The notes: generated by a model not told the origin, from the letters alone. Positions 1 through 10,600 are shown, numbered from the stretch's first letter. The stretch is DNA of 64,000 nucleotides from Gemmatimonadota bacterium (GCA_016871915.1 VHBP01000001.1:1-64000), one strand, 5' to 3'. Made by a program: numbers and translations.

Positions 1-2
1 TG

Positions 3-557
3 GAGCAGAAGCAGGGGGCGGGGCACATCTTCGTCGCGAACCACCTGAGCATCCTCGATGTGTTGGCGCTCGCCGGGCATCTTCCCTGGATCAAGTTCGT
101 CGCGAAGGCGGAGCTCTTTCGTGTGCCGATCCTCGGACCCGCGATGCGTCGCGCGGGGATGATCCCGATCCAGCGGGCGAATCGGAAGGCGGCCTTCGGG
201 GCCTACACCACCGCGACCGAGCGCATCCGCGCCGGCGCCTCGGTCGGCGTCTATCCCGAGGGGACCCGGGGGCGCGCCTACCCGCTGCGCCCGTTCAAGA
301 AGGGCCCCTTCGTCCTCGCCATACAGGCGCAGGTCCCCGTGGTCCCCATGTTCGTGTACGGCGTACTCGAGCGCGCCCCGCGCGGACGCTTCCGGGTGTA
401 CCCCGGGACGATCCATCTGCACTACCTCCCCCCGATCCCGACCGCCGGTCTCACCTACGACGATCGCGAGGGCCTCGCTCGGCGGACCTACGAGGCGATG
501 GCCGCCTGTGCCCGCGAGCGGTACGGCATCGTCTCCCCACCGTACGGCGCCTCCTGA
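3..557 (+). CDS. plsC: 1-acyl-sn-glycerol-3-phosphate acyltransferase (PlsC family), 5' truncated by window start
   Basis: Frame is open from base 3; contains NHLSILD (NHx4D motif) upstream of the listed ORF start, plus VYPEGTRGR and FKKGPFVLA motifs. Confidence 0.88.
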   Translation, partial: EQKQGAGHIFVANHLSILDVLALAGHLPWIKFVAKAELFRVPILGPAMRRAGMIPIQRANRKAAFGAYTTATERIRAGASVGVYPEGTRGRAYPLRPFKKGPFVLAIQAQVPVVPMFVYGVLERAPRGRFRVYPGTIHLHYLPPIPTAGLTYDDREGLARRTYEAMAACARERYGIVSPPYGAS

Positions 558-580
558 CCCGATATCTTTCAGGCGTCCGA

Positions 581-1898
<1,318 letters not shown>

Positions 1899-1899
<1 letters not shown>

Positions 1900-2210
1900 T
1901 GGCGAAGGGGCGGCCGGCGGAGCGGGACCCCAAGGCGATCGCGCGTCGACTCGCGCTGTGGGGGTTCTGGCTCTTCGTCGCCTTCTGGGCGGTGCAGGGG
2001 GGGGAGTACGGGACCACCGATCTCCTGCGGCAGCGTGGACGGGTCCGAGAGGCCCGGGCGCGGGTCGACTCCCTCGAGCGGGTGGTACGGGAGCTACGGG
2101 AGCAGAAGCGGTTGGTGGAGTCGGACCCCGTGACCCAGGAGCGGATCGCCCGAGAGGAGTTCGGGATGGTTCGGGAAGGGGAGCTCCTCTATCGGTTCGT
2201 GGATCCCTGA
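1899..2210 (+). CDS. Septum formation initiator family protein (FtsB/DivIC-like)
   Basis: ATG overlaps eno stop (TGATG); single TM then coiled coil, KRLVESDPVTQERIAREEFGMVREGE. Confidence 0.85.
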
Positions 2211-2278
2211 GGGCGAGCGGCCGAGCGCGATCAGCACCTTGAATCCGCGGGGGCGCCGGTCTACTTTTCCCCTACTAC

Positions 2279-2352
<74 letters not shown>

Positions 2353-2407
2353 TGTGCGAGGCGGTCGGTTCATCCGAACCGGCCGCCTCGTGGTTTCTGG
2401 AAGGTGT

Positions 2408-2481
2408 GGCTGGGTAGCTCAGCCGGTTAGAGCACGGCACTCATAATGCCGGGGTCGCGGGTTCGAGTCCCGCCCCAGCTA
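2408..2481 (+). tRNA. tRNA-Met (elongator, anticodon CAT; Ile2 not fully excluded)
   Basis: GGCTGGGTAGCTCAG...CACTCATAATG...GTTCGAGTC...CCCAGCTA; similar to canonical elongator tRNA-Met. Confidence 0.9.
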
Positions 2482-2488
2482 TCGTGGT

Positions 2489-2526
2489 AAGTCCCCGTAG
2501 CCCAATGGGTTGCGGGGACTTTTCTC
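2489..2526 (+). terminator. Rho-independent terminator after tRNA pair
   Basis: AAGTCCCCG ... CGGGGACTT stem followed by TTTCTCTTT. Confidence 0.85.
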
Positions 2527-2594
2527 TTTGGCGTCAAATCCATTCTCGCGCTGGCGGCGTCCGCGCTGCGTCCAGGTGGGGTGGCGCATTCAGC

Positions 2595-2669
2595 GGGGAC
2601 TGAATAGAACACCGCAAACGGCACCCACGCCACCAGGTACCACCCGAGCGTGCGACCGCGAAGCTGCAT
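2595..2669 (-). pseudogene. Truncated 5' fragment of a membrane protein, possibly LytS/YehU-type histidine kinase N-terminus
   Basis: MQLRGRTLGWYLVAWVPFAVFYSV starts 1 nt after the stop of the TPR-like CDS, then runs without recognisable content into the terminator/tRNA. Confidence 0.4.
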
Positions 2670-2670
2670 G

Positions 2671-3441
2671 TTAGGACTTGCCCTTGTCGAGGGCAGGCAG
2701 CAGCCGGAACTTCACCCAGCCGTACTCGGGCACCAGGGCCAGCGCACGCGCATACGCCTCGCGTGCCTCCGGCACCCGCTTCTCGGCGGCGTACACCTGG
2801 CCAAGCCAGGCCCACGCTTCGGCATGGCCCCAGCGCGGCTTCGGCGACGCCGGCATGTCGTTGGCAAAGAGCTCCACCGCACGCTTGAGGTCACGCTCAG
2901 CCTTGTCCATCCCGCCGCCGAACATCTTGGGCTTGTACATCGCCGAGACGCCGCGAAGCATGAAGACCCGCGGGTTGTCGGGGCCGATCGCCACCGCATC
3001 GTCCATCAGCCCGTCGGCCGTGGAACCCAGGCGCATCCCTGCCATCATCCCGCTCACGCCGATGATCTGGTTGATCACCGCCGACCGCAGCGCGGGCGTC
3101 TCGGGCCACTTCACAAGCGACGCCGAGCGCTCGAGGATGTCGTCGGCTTCCTCGAGCAAGGCCTTGATCTCCTCCTCCTTGGCCCCGCTGCCGATCATGC
3201 GTCCGGCCTTGGTGTAGAGCGCATAGCCCTTGTAGTGCATCATGACGCCGTCGTTGGGCGTGACACTCAACACCCGCTCGGCGAGGGCAATGGCCTGGTC
3301 GACATCGGTGCCAAGGCGCACCTGGTCCATCGACAGGAGCACGTGGATGGAGTCGGCCCAGCGCGCCGTGCCGGCGGGCGCCTGCGCGCGGAGGGAAGTG
3401 GCCGCAACGGCCACGAGGGCGAGGGAAGGAATGAGTCGCAT
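2671..3441 (-). CDS. Secreted TPR-like repeat protein
   Basis: Signal peptide MRLIPSLALVAVAATSLRAQ at internal ATG 3441; helical repeats WAWLGQVYAAEKRVPEAREAYARAL. Confidence 0.75.
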   Translation of the reverse strand: MRLIPSLALVAVAATSLRAQAPAGTARWADSIHVLLSMDQVRLGTDVDQAIALAERVLSVTPNDGVMMHYKGYALYTKAGRMIGSGAKEEEIKALLEEADDILERSASLVKWPETPALRSAVINQIIGVSGMMAGMRLGSTADGLMDDAVAIGPDNPRVFMLRGVSAMYKPKMFGGGMDKAERDLKRAVELFANDMPASPKPRWGHAEAWAWLGQVYAAEKRVPEAREAYARALALVPEYGWVKFRLLPALDKGKS

Positions 3442-3452
3442 GAGGAGGATTC

Positions 3453-5648
3453 CTACTGCCAGATCAGTGAGGCCCCGAAGTATACGGAGCGGTTGAAGAT
3501 GGAACGAACGGGGGTGCGGGTGCGGTAGTCGTCGGAGTACTTCCATCCCTGGGTGTTGTCGCGGTCGAACACGTTGGAGAGCGACAGGTACAGCACGCTC
3601 TGGACGCCAGGGCGCAGGGGGCGATACCACGAGGCTGAGAGGTCCAGGCGCTTCAGGTCGGGGAAGCGTCCCGAGTTGGGTACGCCGAAGCGCGGCACCC
3701 AGATGTCACTGGTGGTGTCGAAGGCGGCGGATGCGACCGGGGTGTACGGCCGGCCACTGGAGGTGCGCCAGGTGAGCGCGGAGCGCCAGCCGCGTGGCAG
3801 GAGCTTCTCGGCGATGAAGGAATAGGACCGAGGGACGTCGAAGGCCGCCCGTGTGGTGGTGCCGGTTTCCGGTGCGGTGCGGCGGGCCTGGAGGAGGTTG
3901 AGCGTGGTGCGGGTCTCGATGTCCAGCCCCGGGATGCGACCCTTGAAGAAGAGGTCCATCCCACGCGACCGTCCCACGCCGTCGGTTGCCACGAGGTTGT
4001 CGCGACTGAGGAGCGAGAGGTCGCGGTAGTGCTTCTCGTAAGCCTCGACGCGGATGAGGGTCGTGCTGGGCTCACCCCACTGCACACCCAGCACGCGTTG
4101 TTCGGCGCGCATGCTGGGCAGGCCCGAGCGCCCCAGGGAGTCGCTGTAGAACAACGGGTCGGGGACCTGGTGGTAGATGCCCCAGGCGGCGGTGAGGCTG
4201 AGGGCGCCCCCCGGCTGCCAGGCCGCGTTCACCCTGGGGTCAAGGGTGGTGCGACCGGTGAGCGTGGAACGATCGGCGCGAAGGCCGGGGACGATGCGCA
4301 ATGTGGGGAGGGGCTGCAGGTCGCCCTCGACAAACGCGCCGGTGCGTGTGCCGGGCCGGTCAATCCGCCATACGGTCGTGCGCGCCCCGGGTCGGCGGTC
4401 GTCACCGACCGGCACCGATCCCCGCATGTCCGAGACCAGGTGTTCCACCTCGGCGCCGAGGCGAAGCGTGGTACCGGGCGAGCGCTCCCAGCTCAGCTGG
4501 CCGAAGAGCGTGCGCAGGTCCTGGCCCGCGTTCAGGTTGAAGGCGCCAAAGCCCTCGCGACGATCGAGGCGGCTGCGGCTGACGCTCACGAGGGGCGCGA
4601 AGGCGCCGCGAACATCCTTCCACGTGGCAACGAGCAGGTTGGAAGCGACATCAGAGTCGAAGGTGGCACGAAAGCCAGGGTCGTCGATGGGGATGCCGAT
4701 CACGTTGGTCTGGTCCACCGCGTACACCTTCACCTCGCCGGCGAGCCCGTACGTGTAGGTGGCGCTGGCGCTGAGGTCACGACCGCGTGGCGGCGGCGCG
4801 AAGCCTCGTGGGTTGGAATTGAGGCGGAGGAAGGGGGACAGGTCATTGCGGTTGCCTGCCACGCGCAGCGTGAGGTGTTCGCTGGCGCGCAGGGCACCAT
4901 CGGCTGACCAGGCCGCCAGCCCGCCGCCTAACGTGGCGGCGTGGCGGGTGGCGGCCCCCCGCGTGCGGAGTCCGACGACACCGGAGAGTGCGTTGCCGTA
5001 GCGGGCACCAAAGCCGCCGGAGGAAAAGAAGATCCCATCGAGCTGGAAGGGGTCCACGGTCCCGACGAAGGTCCCGCTGGGGGTGAGGAGCTGCGCCGGG
5101 TTGAGGAGCACGGCCTCGTTGATGAAGACTTTGGTCTCCGTGTAGTCGCCGCCCCGCACAAACAACGCAGTGCCGTCATCCACCGGCTGCACGCCGGGGA
5201 GCAGCTGGATGGCACGATTGATGTCAGCAGCGGTCCCCGGGGTCGTGACCACCTCGAGCGAGGTGAGGGTGGCGCCCCGCTCGTTGCCGGCGGTGATGGC
5301 GCCGGCCTGCACCGTGATGGGGGCGAGCGAGGTCGCGCCGCGGGTCAGGGTGATCGCAACTCCGCCCGTGGTATCAGTGGCGGTGACCACCCGCTGGAAC
5401 TGCCGGAACCCCACTCGGCGGGCAAGGAGGGTGGCGGGGAGGCCTCCCCCGGAGAGCGCGATGCTGAAGCGCCCCACCGAGTCGGTGAGGGCACCCTCGA
5501 GCGTCTCGACGATGAAGACGTTGACCCCCGGGACAGGTGACTTCTCGGGGGTGAGCACCACCCCGCGGAGCCTAGGGGCGCTCTGCCCGGCCAGCTGGAG
5601 CGGGGGGATGAAGGCCAGGAGGGCAAGGAAGAGAATGAGCCGTCGCAT
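3453..5648 (-). CDS. TonB-dependent receptor with carboxypeptidase-regulatory-like N-terminal domain
   Basis: GVVLTPEKSPVPGVNVFIVETLEGALTDSVGRFSI; plug motif FVRGGDYTETKVFINEAVLLNP; C-terminal aromatic (YFGASLIWQ). Start at 5648 or 5654. Confidence 0.88.
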   Translation of the reverse strand: MRRLILFLALLAFIPPLQLAGQSAPRLRGVVLTPEKSPVPGVNVFIVETLEGALTDSVGRFSIALSGGGLPATLLARRVGFRQFQRVVTATDTTGGVAITLTRGATSLAPITVQAGAITAGNERGATLTSLEVVTTPGTAADINRAIQLLPGVQPVDDGTALFVRGGDYTETKVFINEAVLLNPAQLLTPSGTFVGTVDPFQLDGIFFSSGGFGARYGNALSGVVGLRTRGAATRHAATLGGGLAAWSADGALRASEHLTLRVAGNRNDLSPFLRLNSNPRGFAPPPRGRDLSASATYTYGLAGEVKVYAVDQTNVIGIPIDDPGFRATFDSDVASNLLVATWKDVRGAFAPLVSVSRSRLDRREGFGAFNLNAGQDLRTLFGQLSWERSPGTTLRLGAEVEHLVSDMRGSVPVGDDRRPGARTTVWRIDRPGTRTGAFVEGDLQPLPTLRIVPGLRADRSTLTGRTTLDPRVNAAWQPGGALSLTAAWGIYHQVPDPLFYSDSLGRSGLPSMRAEQRVLGVQWGEPSTTLIRVEAYEKHYRDLSLLSRDNLVATDGVGRSRGMDLFFKGRIPGLDIETRTTLNLLQARRTAPETGTTTRAAFDVPRSYSFIAEKLLPRGWRSALTWRTSSGRPYTPVASAAFDTTSDIWVPRFGVPNSGRFPDLKRLDLSASWYRPLRPGVQSVLYLSLSNVFDRDNTQGWKYSDDYRTRTPVRSIFNRSVYFGASLIWQ

Positions 5649-5976
5649 TCGCATTGGAACGTCGCCCCGCATCGAAGGTGTCGGCCCATCTGGTGAACGG
5701 TCAAACGGCTCGGTGAACGGCGAGCCTTGTGGGCAGCCACTTCCGGGACCCATCCCCGTAGATAGACTATCGGGATAGGAATTTCAATCGGGTTGGCGTT
5801 GGGTGCATCTGATTCATCTGGCACCACCCATCGCACTGAGGTCCCGTGGAAAATCGTTCCCGAGAGGAGTGGGTGTCCGCGCTAGTGCGGCTGGCTATCG
5901 AGCGGTATAATCAGCGAATTCCACTCGCTCGTGCGACCCTAATTCCGAGCTCCACCGCCTTGGAGAGCGTCACTCT

Positions 5977-6612
5977 GTGAACAAAGCCCTGTCCCTGCAG
6001 GCCGCCGGGCTGGTCGCGGGCTTCTGCTACCTCGCCGGCGCCCCGCTGTGCGCCCAGGAGGCCGTGCTGCCGCCGGACCCCACCCTGAAAGCCATAAATG
6101 TCCAGCGGCTTGGTCCTCGCCTGGTTCTTTCCGGCCAGCCCGATGCGGCCAGCCTTGCCTCGCTACGCGAGAAGGAGAGTATCGAGGCCGTGATCTACCT
6201 GGCGCCGTCGTCGTCGCGCGGTGCTATCGCCGAGGAGCCGGCCCTGCTGTCACGTCAGGGCATCGAGTTCGTGCATATCCCGGTGCCATGGGACAAACCT
6301 GAGGCTCAGCACCTGGAGGCGTTCCGCGCAGCGATGGACCGCCTGAAGGGCCGCCGGATTCTGGTGCACTGCCAAACTAACTACCGCGCCTCGGCGATGA
6401 CCTACGTCTGGCGCGTGCTTGATGACAAAGCTGATCCGACGCAAGCGCTGCGCGACCTGCAGGCCATGTGGACCCCGGCAGGACCCTGGAAGACGCTCAT
6501 TGATGGCGCCCTCGCGGGCCGGGCTCCCGGTGATGGCGCGGCCCCCCTCAGCGCACCCGGAAAGCCCCGCTCGCTGCCCGCACGGCCCCCTGCGAGCCCG
6601 ACAACGCGCTGA
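5977..6612 (+). CDS. Secreted dual-specificity/tyrosine phosphatase-like protein
   Basis: Signal peptide; HCQTNYRAS = HCx5R motif; LSGQPDAASLASLREKESIEAVIYL. Confidence 0.8.
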   Translation: MNKALSLQAAGLVAGFCYLAGAPLCAQEAVLPPDPTLKAINVQRLGPRLVLSGQPDAASLASLREKESIEAVIYLAPSSSRGAIAEEPALLSRQGIEFVHIPVPWDKPEAQHLEAFRAAMDRLKGRRILVHCQTNYRASAMTYVWRVLDDKADPTQALRDLQAMWTPAGPWKTLIDGALAGRAPGDGAAPLSAPGKPRSLPARPPASPTTR

Positions 6613-6997
6613 ACGCGAACACGAGGCGATACTCGCCGGGCGCGATGTCCCGCGGCAAATCCACCCGCTCGATACGTTCCTGCCCAGCGTCCAGCAGGTA
6701 GAGCATCTTGTTGCACGCCCGCAGGGGTTCGCGATGCGTGTTCCATTCGCTGCTCACCCGGCGCTGCACCACGCGCTCACAGGGATTGAAGCCATAAATC
6801 TGGTCCGAGCGATTCCCGAACCGTACCGACGCCACCCCACCCGCCGAGACGGTGTCTACCAGCACGGCCACGGCAACTGACCCGTCCTGCACGAGGTCAA
6901 CAAAGGGAGGCTCCACCGGCTGCCGCTCGGCGGCACACGCAAGGAGTACCGGCAGGCCCAACAACACTGGCCAGCGCACACGGATGCGACGCGACAT
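6548..6997 (-). CDS. Hypothetical secreted lipoprotein
   Basis: Lipobox-like VLLACAAE; overlaps 3' end of the phosphatase gene convergently. Confidence 0.6.
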   Translation of the reverse strand: MSRRIRVRWPVLLGLPVLLACAAERQPVEPPFVDLVQDGSVAVAVLVDTVSAGGVASVRFGNRSDQIYGFNPCERVVQRRVSSEWNTHREPLRACNKMLYLLDAGQERIERVDLPRDIAPGEYRLVFAFSALSGSQGAVRAASGAFRVR

Positions 6998-7026
6998 AAC
7001 CGACCTCTCGGTGGTGGGCGTCAGCC

Positions 7027-7143
7027 CTAGGAGACGTTGCCTGCTTTCCCGTCAGCGACGGCGGCGCGTAGCAGTGCCACCACGACGATTCCTGCCGGCA
7101 GGGCGATGACCAGTCCCATTGCGAAAAGCGTCAGGTTAGACAT
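7027..7143 (-). CDS. Small single-TM membrane protein (38 aa)
   Basis: Hand translation MSNLTLFAMGLVIALPAGIVVVALLRAAVADGKAGNVS*; start overlaps previous ORF by 8 bp; absent from ORF track because of its size. Confidence 0.5.
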   Translation of the reverse strand: MSNLTLFAMGLVIALPAGIVVVALLRAAVADGKAGNVS

Positions 7144-7327
7144 CGGTATCCCCGTGGATTAGGAGTGCAACGCTCCCGAAGGAGAGAATAGATGGGACCC
7201 AGAGTCCCACGTAGAGTCCTTGATCTCGGTTCCCCGTGAACCAAAGTGCGACTGAAAGCAGGAACGAGGCGAAGGCCGAGAGCAGAATGACTGTAGCCGC
7301 TCGGCGGCGTTGGGCCTTTCGTGGCAT
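7136..7327 (-). CDS. Small membrane protein (63 aa)
   Basis: MPRKAQRRRAATVILLSAFASFLLSVALWFTGNRDQGLYVGLWVPSILSFGSVALLIHG; two predicted TM segments. Confidence 0.55.
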   Translation of the reverse strand: MPRKAQRRRAATVILLSAFASFLLSVALWFTGNRDQGLYVGLWVPSILSFGSVALLIHGDTDV

Positions 7328-7829
7328 AGTGGCAGACCTCTGCGTGGAGAACGGGAACGCGCCGCTGTGACCGGCGGCCTCGAAAGGAAACTCGGTCGGT
7401 TTTTGAGAGCATAGGTTCGGGACCGCTGCCTCGCAAGTAGCGGGAAGCGGGCTTCGGCGCTACCGCCTCCGCGCCGGTGCGCTTCGCGGGCTGTTTAGCG
7501 GACGAGGAGCCCGGCGCCCTCGCGGGCCGATGAGAGATGTCATGCTGCGGCGGCCAAAGTCACCTTCCCGCATCCCTCCTCTTTGACTTGCACCGAAGGA
7601 TCATGCATTAGGCGGAGTACCTCCGAGTAGGCGCCGCCAGTTGGACGGACATACCCCCCCGGATGGTGCGTACGGTCACCATCGGGATGCCGCGGCGGGA
7701 CGAGATGGAGGGCATCGCCCCAACCGTACCGCGCTGGCGATACCGCGAGACGCTGGGCTCCGCCCGGAGATCCGCGAGTGTGAGGCGGACCTAGGCGCTC
7801 AAGGCTAATGATCGAACGGCGCCGTCAGG

Positions 7830-10268
7830 TTAGGGCCGCACGCGAATCGTGACCAATCCCTGCGTGGATGACGTCGGTACGAGCACCTTAACGTGCAGCC
7901 GCTGCTGACTGGCGTCCCACGCGAGCGCCATCGTGCTCCCCGCCCCGACAAGTGCGGGGGTCGCGACCTCGGGGACGGCGGTGCTCCCGCTCAGCACCGA
8001 GACAGGCCGCCCGGGTAGCCCAACCGAGAAGAGGAGCCACTCGCCCGCACGTGCCTCCTGCAGCCGGAGGGTGAGCGTCGTCGGGAACTGTCTGAGCGTT
8101 AGGTCATAGCGCCGGCTCGGCATCGCCGCGAAGATGACGCGGCTAGTCGAGGTGCCCGACCCGACGAATCGTTCCGACGCGGTCCCGTCACGCACGATGT
8201 CAACGGGGGCGATCGGCGCAGCGGTACCGCTCCCCTCGACGATGGCGCGTAGGTAAGGCCCGGGGCAGATCTGTGCATTCCAGGCGCCGCGCAGCATGCA
8301 ATCAGCGGTCGTCAGGAAGGGGGTGTTGGCGGTGACCCATCGGCCGGCAGTTCCGGTGAGGGAGCCGGTGAGGTCTTCGAAGACCGCCGTCTTGTCGCCG
8401 TCCTTTGTGGGGACCGGGGTGTCGATGTAAAGGGCGTTCGACTCGACGAAGGTGAGGTTGTGCGCGCTGTTGAGGGTACTCAGCGCGAAGGCGTTGCCGC
8501 CCCCGCCGTTCCGGTTGAAGCCGAGCGCGCTCCACGGTATGAGCCCGTTTCCGCTGAAGCCGGCGAAGGTGACATCGCGTGCGCCGACTGGGCCGTCGTA
8601 GAACTCGAAGCCGCGGTAGAGGTCGCGCGAGGTGACGAGGTTCGCGGTGCGCCCGACGACGAGGGAGCTCGTGAGGTAGCTCATCGCGCTCGCGAAGGTG
8701 GCGCCGATGCCGTTGTCGGCGAGTACGGCCCCGCTCAGGAAGTGATCGCGGCCCCGGAGCCAGACGCCGCGCCCGCTGTTCTTGTACGCGGTGAACCCCA
8801 TGAAGTACGCGGGGACGGTGGCGGAGCCGACCTGCGAGGGGACGGCGCGCGGTTGGTATGATGTCCCAACGGTGGTGCCGTCGGCGAGTGGGCCGTCGTC
8901 GACGTGGAGCCCAGTCTGCCGATTGGAGTGTGCGACGTTGTTCGTGAAGGCGAGGAGTGGCGTACGGTTCGGGCGGTCGGGTTGCCCGGCGGAGAAGCCG
9001 CGCGGATTGTCGGGGAGCGCGTACCAGAAGCCGAAGGCGTCGGAGCCAGCGGCGACGTTCCCGATGAGGCTGTTGTCGGGGTTGGTCACCCAGAAGGTGG
9101 CGGGGCGATCATCGCTCGGGAGGAGCCGATCGGCGACGGCAGGACGCCGCGAGAGGACACCGAGGTTGTGGTGGAGCGCGTTCTGCGTCTCGCCGCCATC
9201 CTCGAGGAAGTAGCCGTGGCCGAGGTGGTCATAGCAGACGTTGTCACGCACCTCGAGCTGCCGCGTCCCATGCACGGTGACGCAGCGGTTGTTGCTGCGC
9301 CAGATGGCGCTGTTCCGGATGAACTGTTGCGGGACGGCGCCGGCGAGATGCCAATGGATGGGGTAATGCCCGAGCTTACCGCGCTGCCCCATGTTCGCGA
9401 GCTCGACGCCCAGCACGGAGGCCGTGGCGCCAGCGAGGATCATGATATGTCCGCCGATCCCATCCGCCGACTGAGGAACGCCATCGATGATTCCGGTGCC
9501 GGCGCCCTGGATGCGGATGTTCCGCGTCAGGAGTCCGACCTCGGCCCGCTCGTCGACCGTGCGTCCCGCAATCAGTTGCAGGTCGCCGTAGTGCGGATGC
9601 TGCAGGCCGGTTTCGAGCGTGACGGTGCGGCCGCTCACGGCACTGATACGCCGCTGCTCAGCTTGCGTCGGTTCAAAGCCCGACGGGGCGATGACGATGC
9701 GGTCCCCGGCGCGCCAGTCGATGTCGTCGCGCATCGTGAGGGTGCGCGCCCCGGAAGGGGCGGACGCATTGAGCCGAGTCCAGGCGGTGCGCGTCTCACC
9801 GATGAGGGTGAGCTCGCCGCCGGGGAAGACACCGATCACGCGGGTGCCCATCCCCGGGATGGCATCGCCGGCGGTCGGGCCGGTGAGGGTGATGGTGGCG
9901 CGCTTGGTGTATGGGGCCTGTAGGGTGCCGATGCGTAGGGCGCCCTCGATGCGGATGAAGCCGGTGCTGAGCGAGAGGTCCATGTCGCGCTCGAACTCGA
10001 CGACGCCCTGGATGTCGAGGCCCGCCAGCGCGGGCGGCGAGACATCGAGCCGCATCAGGGTGCCGGCGGGGACGACGACCGTGTCACCCGCGGCGGGGAT
10101 GCGCCCTAAAGGCCAGGCGCGGGCATCCGACCAGCGACGGACCCGGAGTTCGCCGCCGAGGGCACCGGGACCGTTCGATGCGATGAGCCCCGTGGACCCG
10201 TCACCTGCGCAACCGGCGGCGGCGAAGACGAGAGCGAGGCAGCGGGGGAGGAGGCGGCGGGGGCTCAC
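7830..10268 (-). CDS. G8-domain / right-handed parallel beta-helix lipoprotein (CEMIP/TMEM2-like architecture)
   Basis: Lipobox AAAGCAG; G8-like WSDARAWPLGRIPAAGDTVVVPAGTLMRLDVSPPALAGLDIQGVVEF; beta-helix HYPIHWHLAGAVPQQFIRNSAIWRSNNRCVTVHGTRQLEVRDNVCYDHLGHGYFLEDG. Confidence 0.82.
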   Translation of the reverse strand: MSPRRLLPRCLALVFAAAGCAGDGSTGLIASNGPGALGGELRVRRWSDARAWPLGRIPAAGDTVVVPAGTLMRLDVSPPALAGLDIQGVVEFERDMDLSLSTGFIRIEGALRIGTLQAPYTKRATITLTGPTAGDAIPGMGTRVIGVFPGGELTLIGETRTAWTRLNASAPSGARTLTMRDDIDWRAGDRIVIAPSGFEPTQAEQRRISAVSGRTVTLETGLQHPHYGDLQLIAGRTVDERAEVGLLTRNIRIQGAGTGIIDGVPQSADGIGGHIMILAGATASVLGVELANMGQRGKLGHYPIHWHLAGAVPQQFIRNSAIWRSNNRCVTVHGTRQLEVRDNVCYDHLGHGYFLEDGGETQNALHHNLGVLSRRPAVADRLLPSDDRPATFWVTNPDNSLIGNVAAGSDAFGFWYALPDNPRGFSAGQPDRPNRTPLLAFTNNVAHSNRQTGLHVDDGPLADGTTVGTSYQPRAVPSQVGSATVPAYFMGFTAYKNSGRGVWLRGRDHFLSGAVLADNGIGATFASAMSYLTSSLVVGRTANLVTSRDLYRGFEFYDGPVGARDVTFAGFSGNGLIPWSALGFNRNGGGGNAFALSTLNSAHNLTFVESNALYIDTPVPTKDGDKTAVFEDLTGSLTGTAGRWVTANTPFLTTADCMLRGAWNAQICPGPYLRAIVEGSGTAAPIAPVDIVRDGTASERFVGSGTSTSRVIFAAMPSRRYDLTLRQFPTTLTLRLQEARAGEWLLFSVGLPGRPVSVLSGSTAVPEVATPALVGAGSTMALAWDASQQRLHVKVLVPTSSTQGLVTIRVRP

Positions 10269-10336
10269 GGGACGGTGAGAGGGGCCGGTTAAAAACGTAT
10301 AGCGGACCGGGTTGAGCGGCTAGGTCGGTTGACGGG

Positions 10337-10600
10337 GTGGGGCGGCGAGGGCGCGTCTCGAGGGCTATTTCCCTCGCCAATCTCCCGCTCTCCGCCGTCT
10401 GTGCGACGTCTTATGCAGTGGCTGTCCTCCCGTGGAGAGCGACGAAGGCGCACAATCGCCATCTCCCGTACGGCACCGACACTATCCCCGCGGAACCGGT
10501 TGATGGGGAGGCGGCGCGGCGCGCGGAGTAGCAGGGGGTACGCGTCGCCGTGTTGCCGGCCGTCCCGTTCGGCGTCTACTCCGGCGGGCGGGCCCGCGTT
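10337..10600 (+). pseudogene. Decayed creatininase-family gene (paralogue of 15148-15924)
   Basis: LANLPLSAVCATSYAVAVLPWRATKAHNRHLPYGTDTI...(stop)QGVRVAVLPAVPFGVYSGG vs intact LAEQALPSVRAAGYQVAVLPWGATEPHNHHLPYGTDTI...ARGARVAVLPTVPFGVNTTQ. Confidence 0.85.

Noticed and set aside
7400-7540. Possible integron attC-like or REP-like element
   Set aside because: GC-rich short inverted motifs but no convincing paired core sites (GTTRRRY/RYYYAAC) and no integrase in the window
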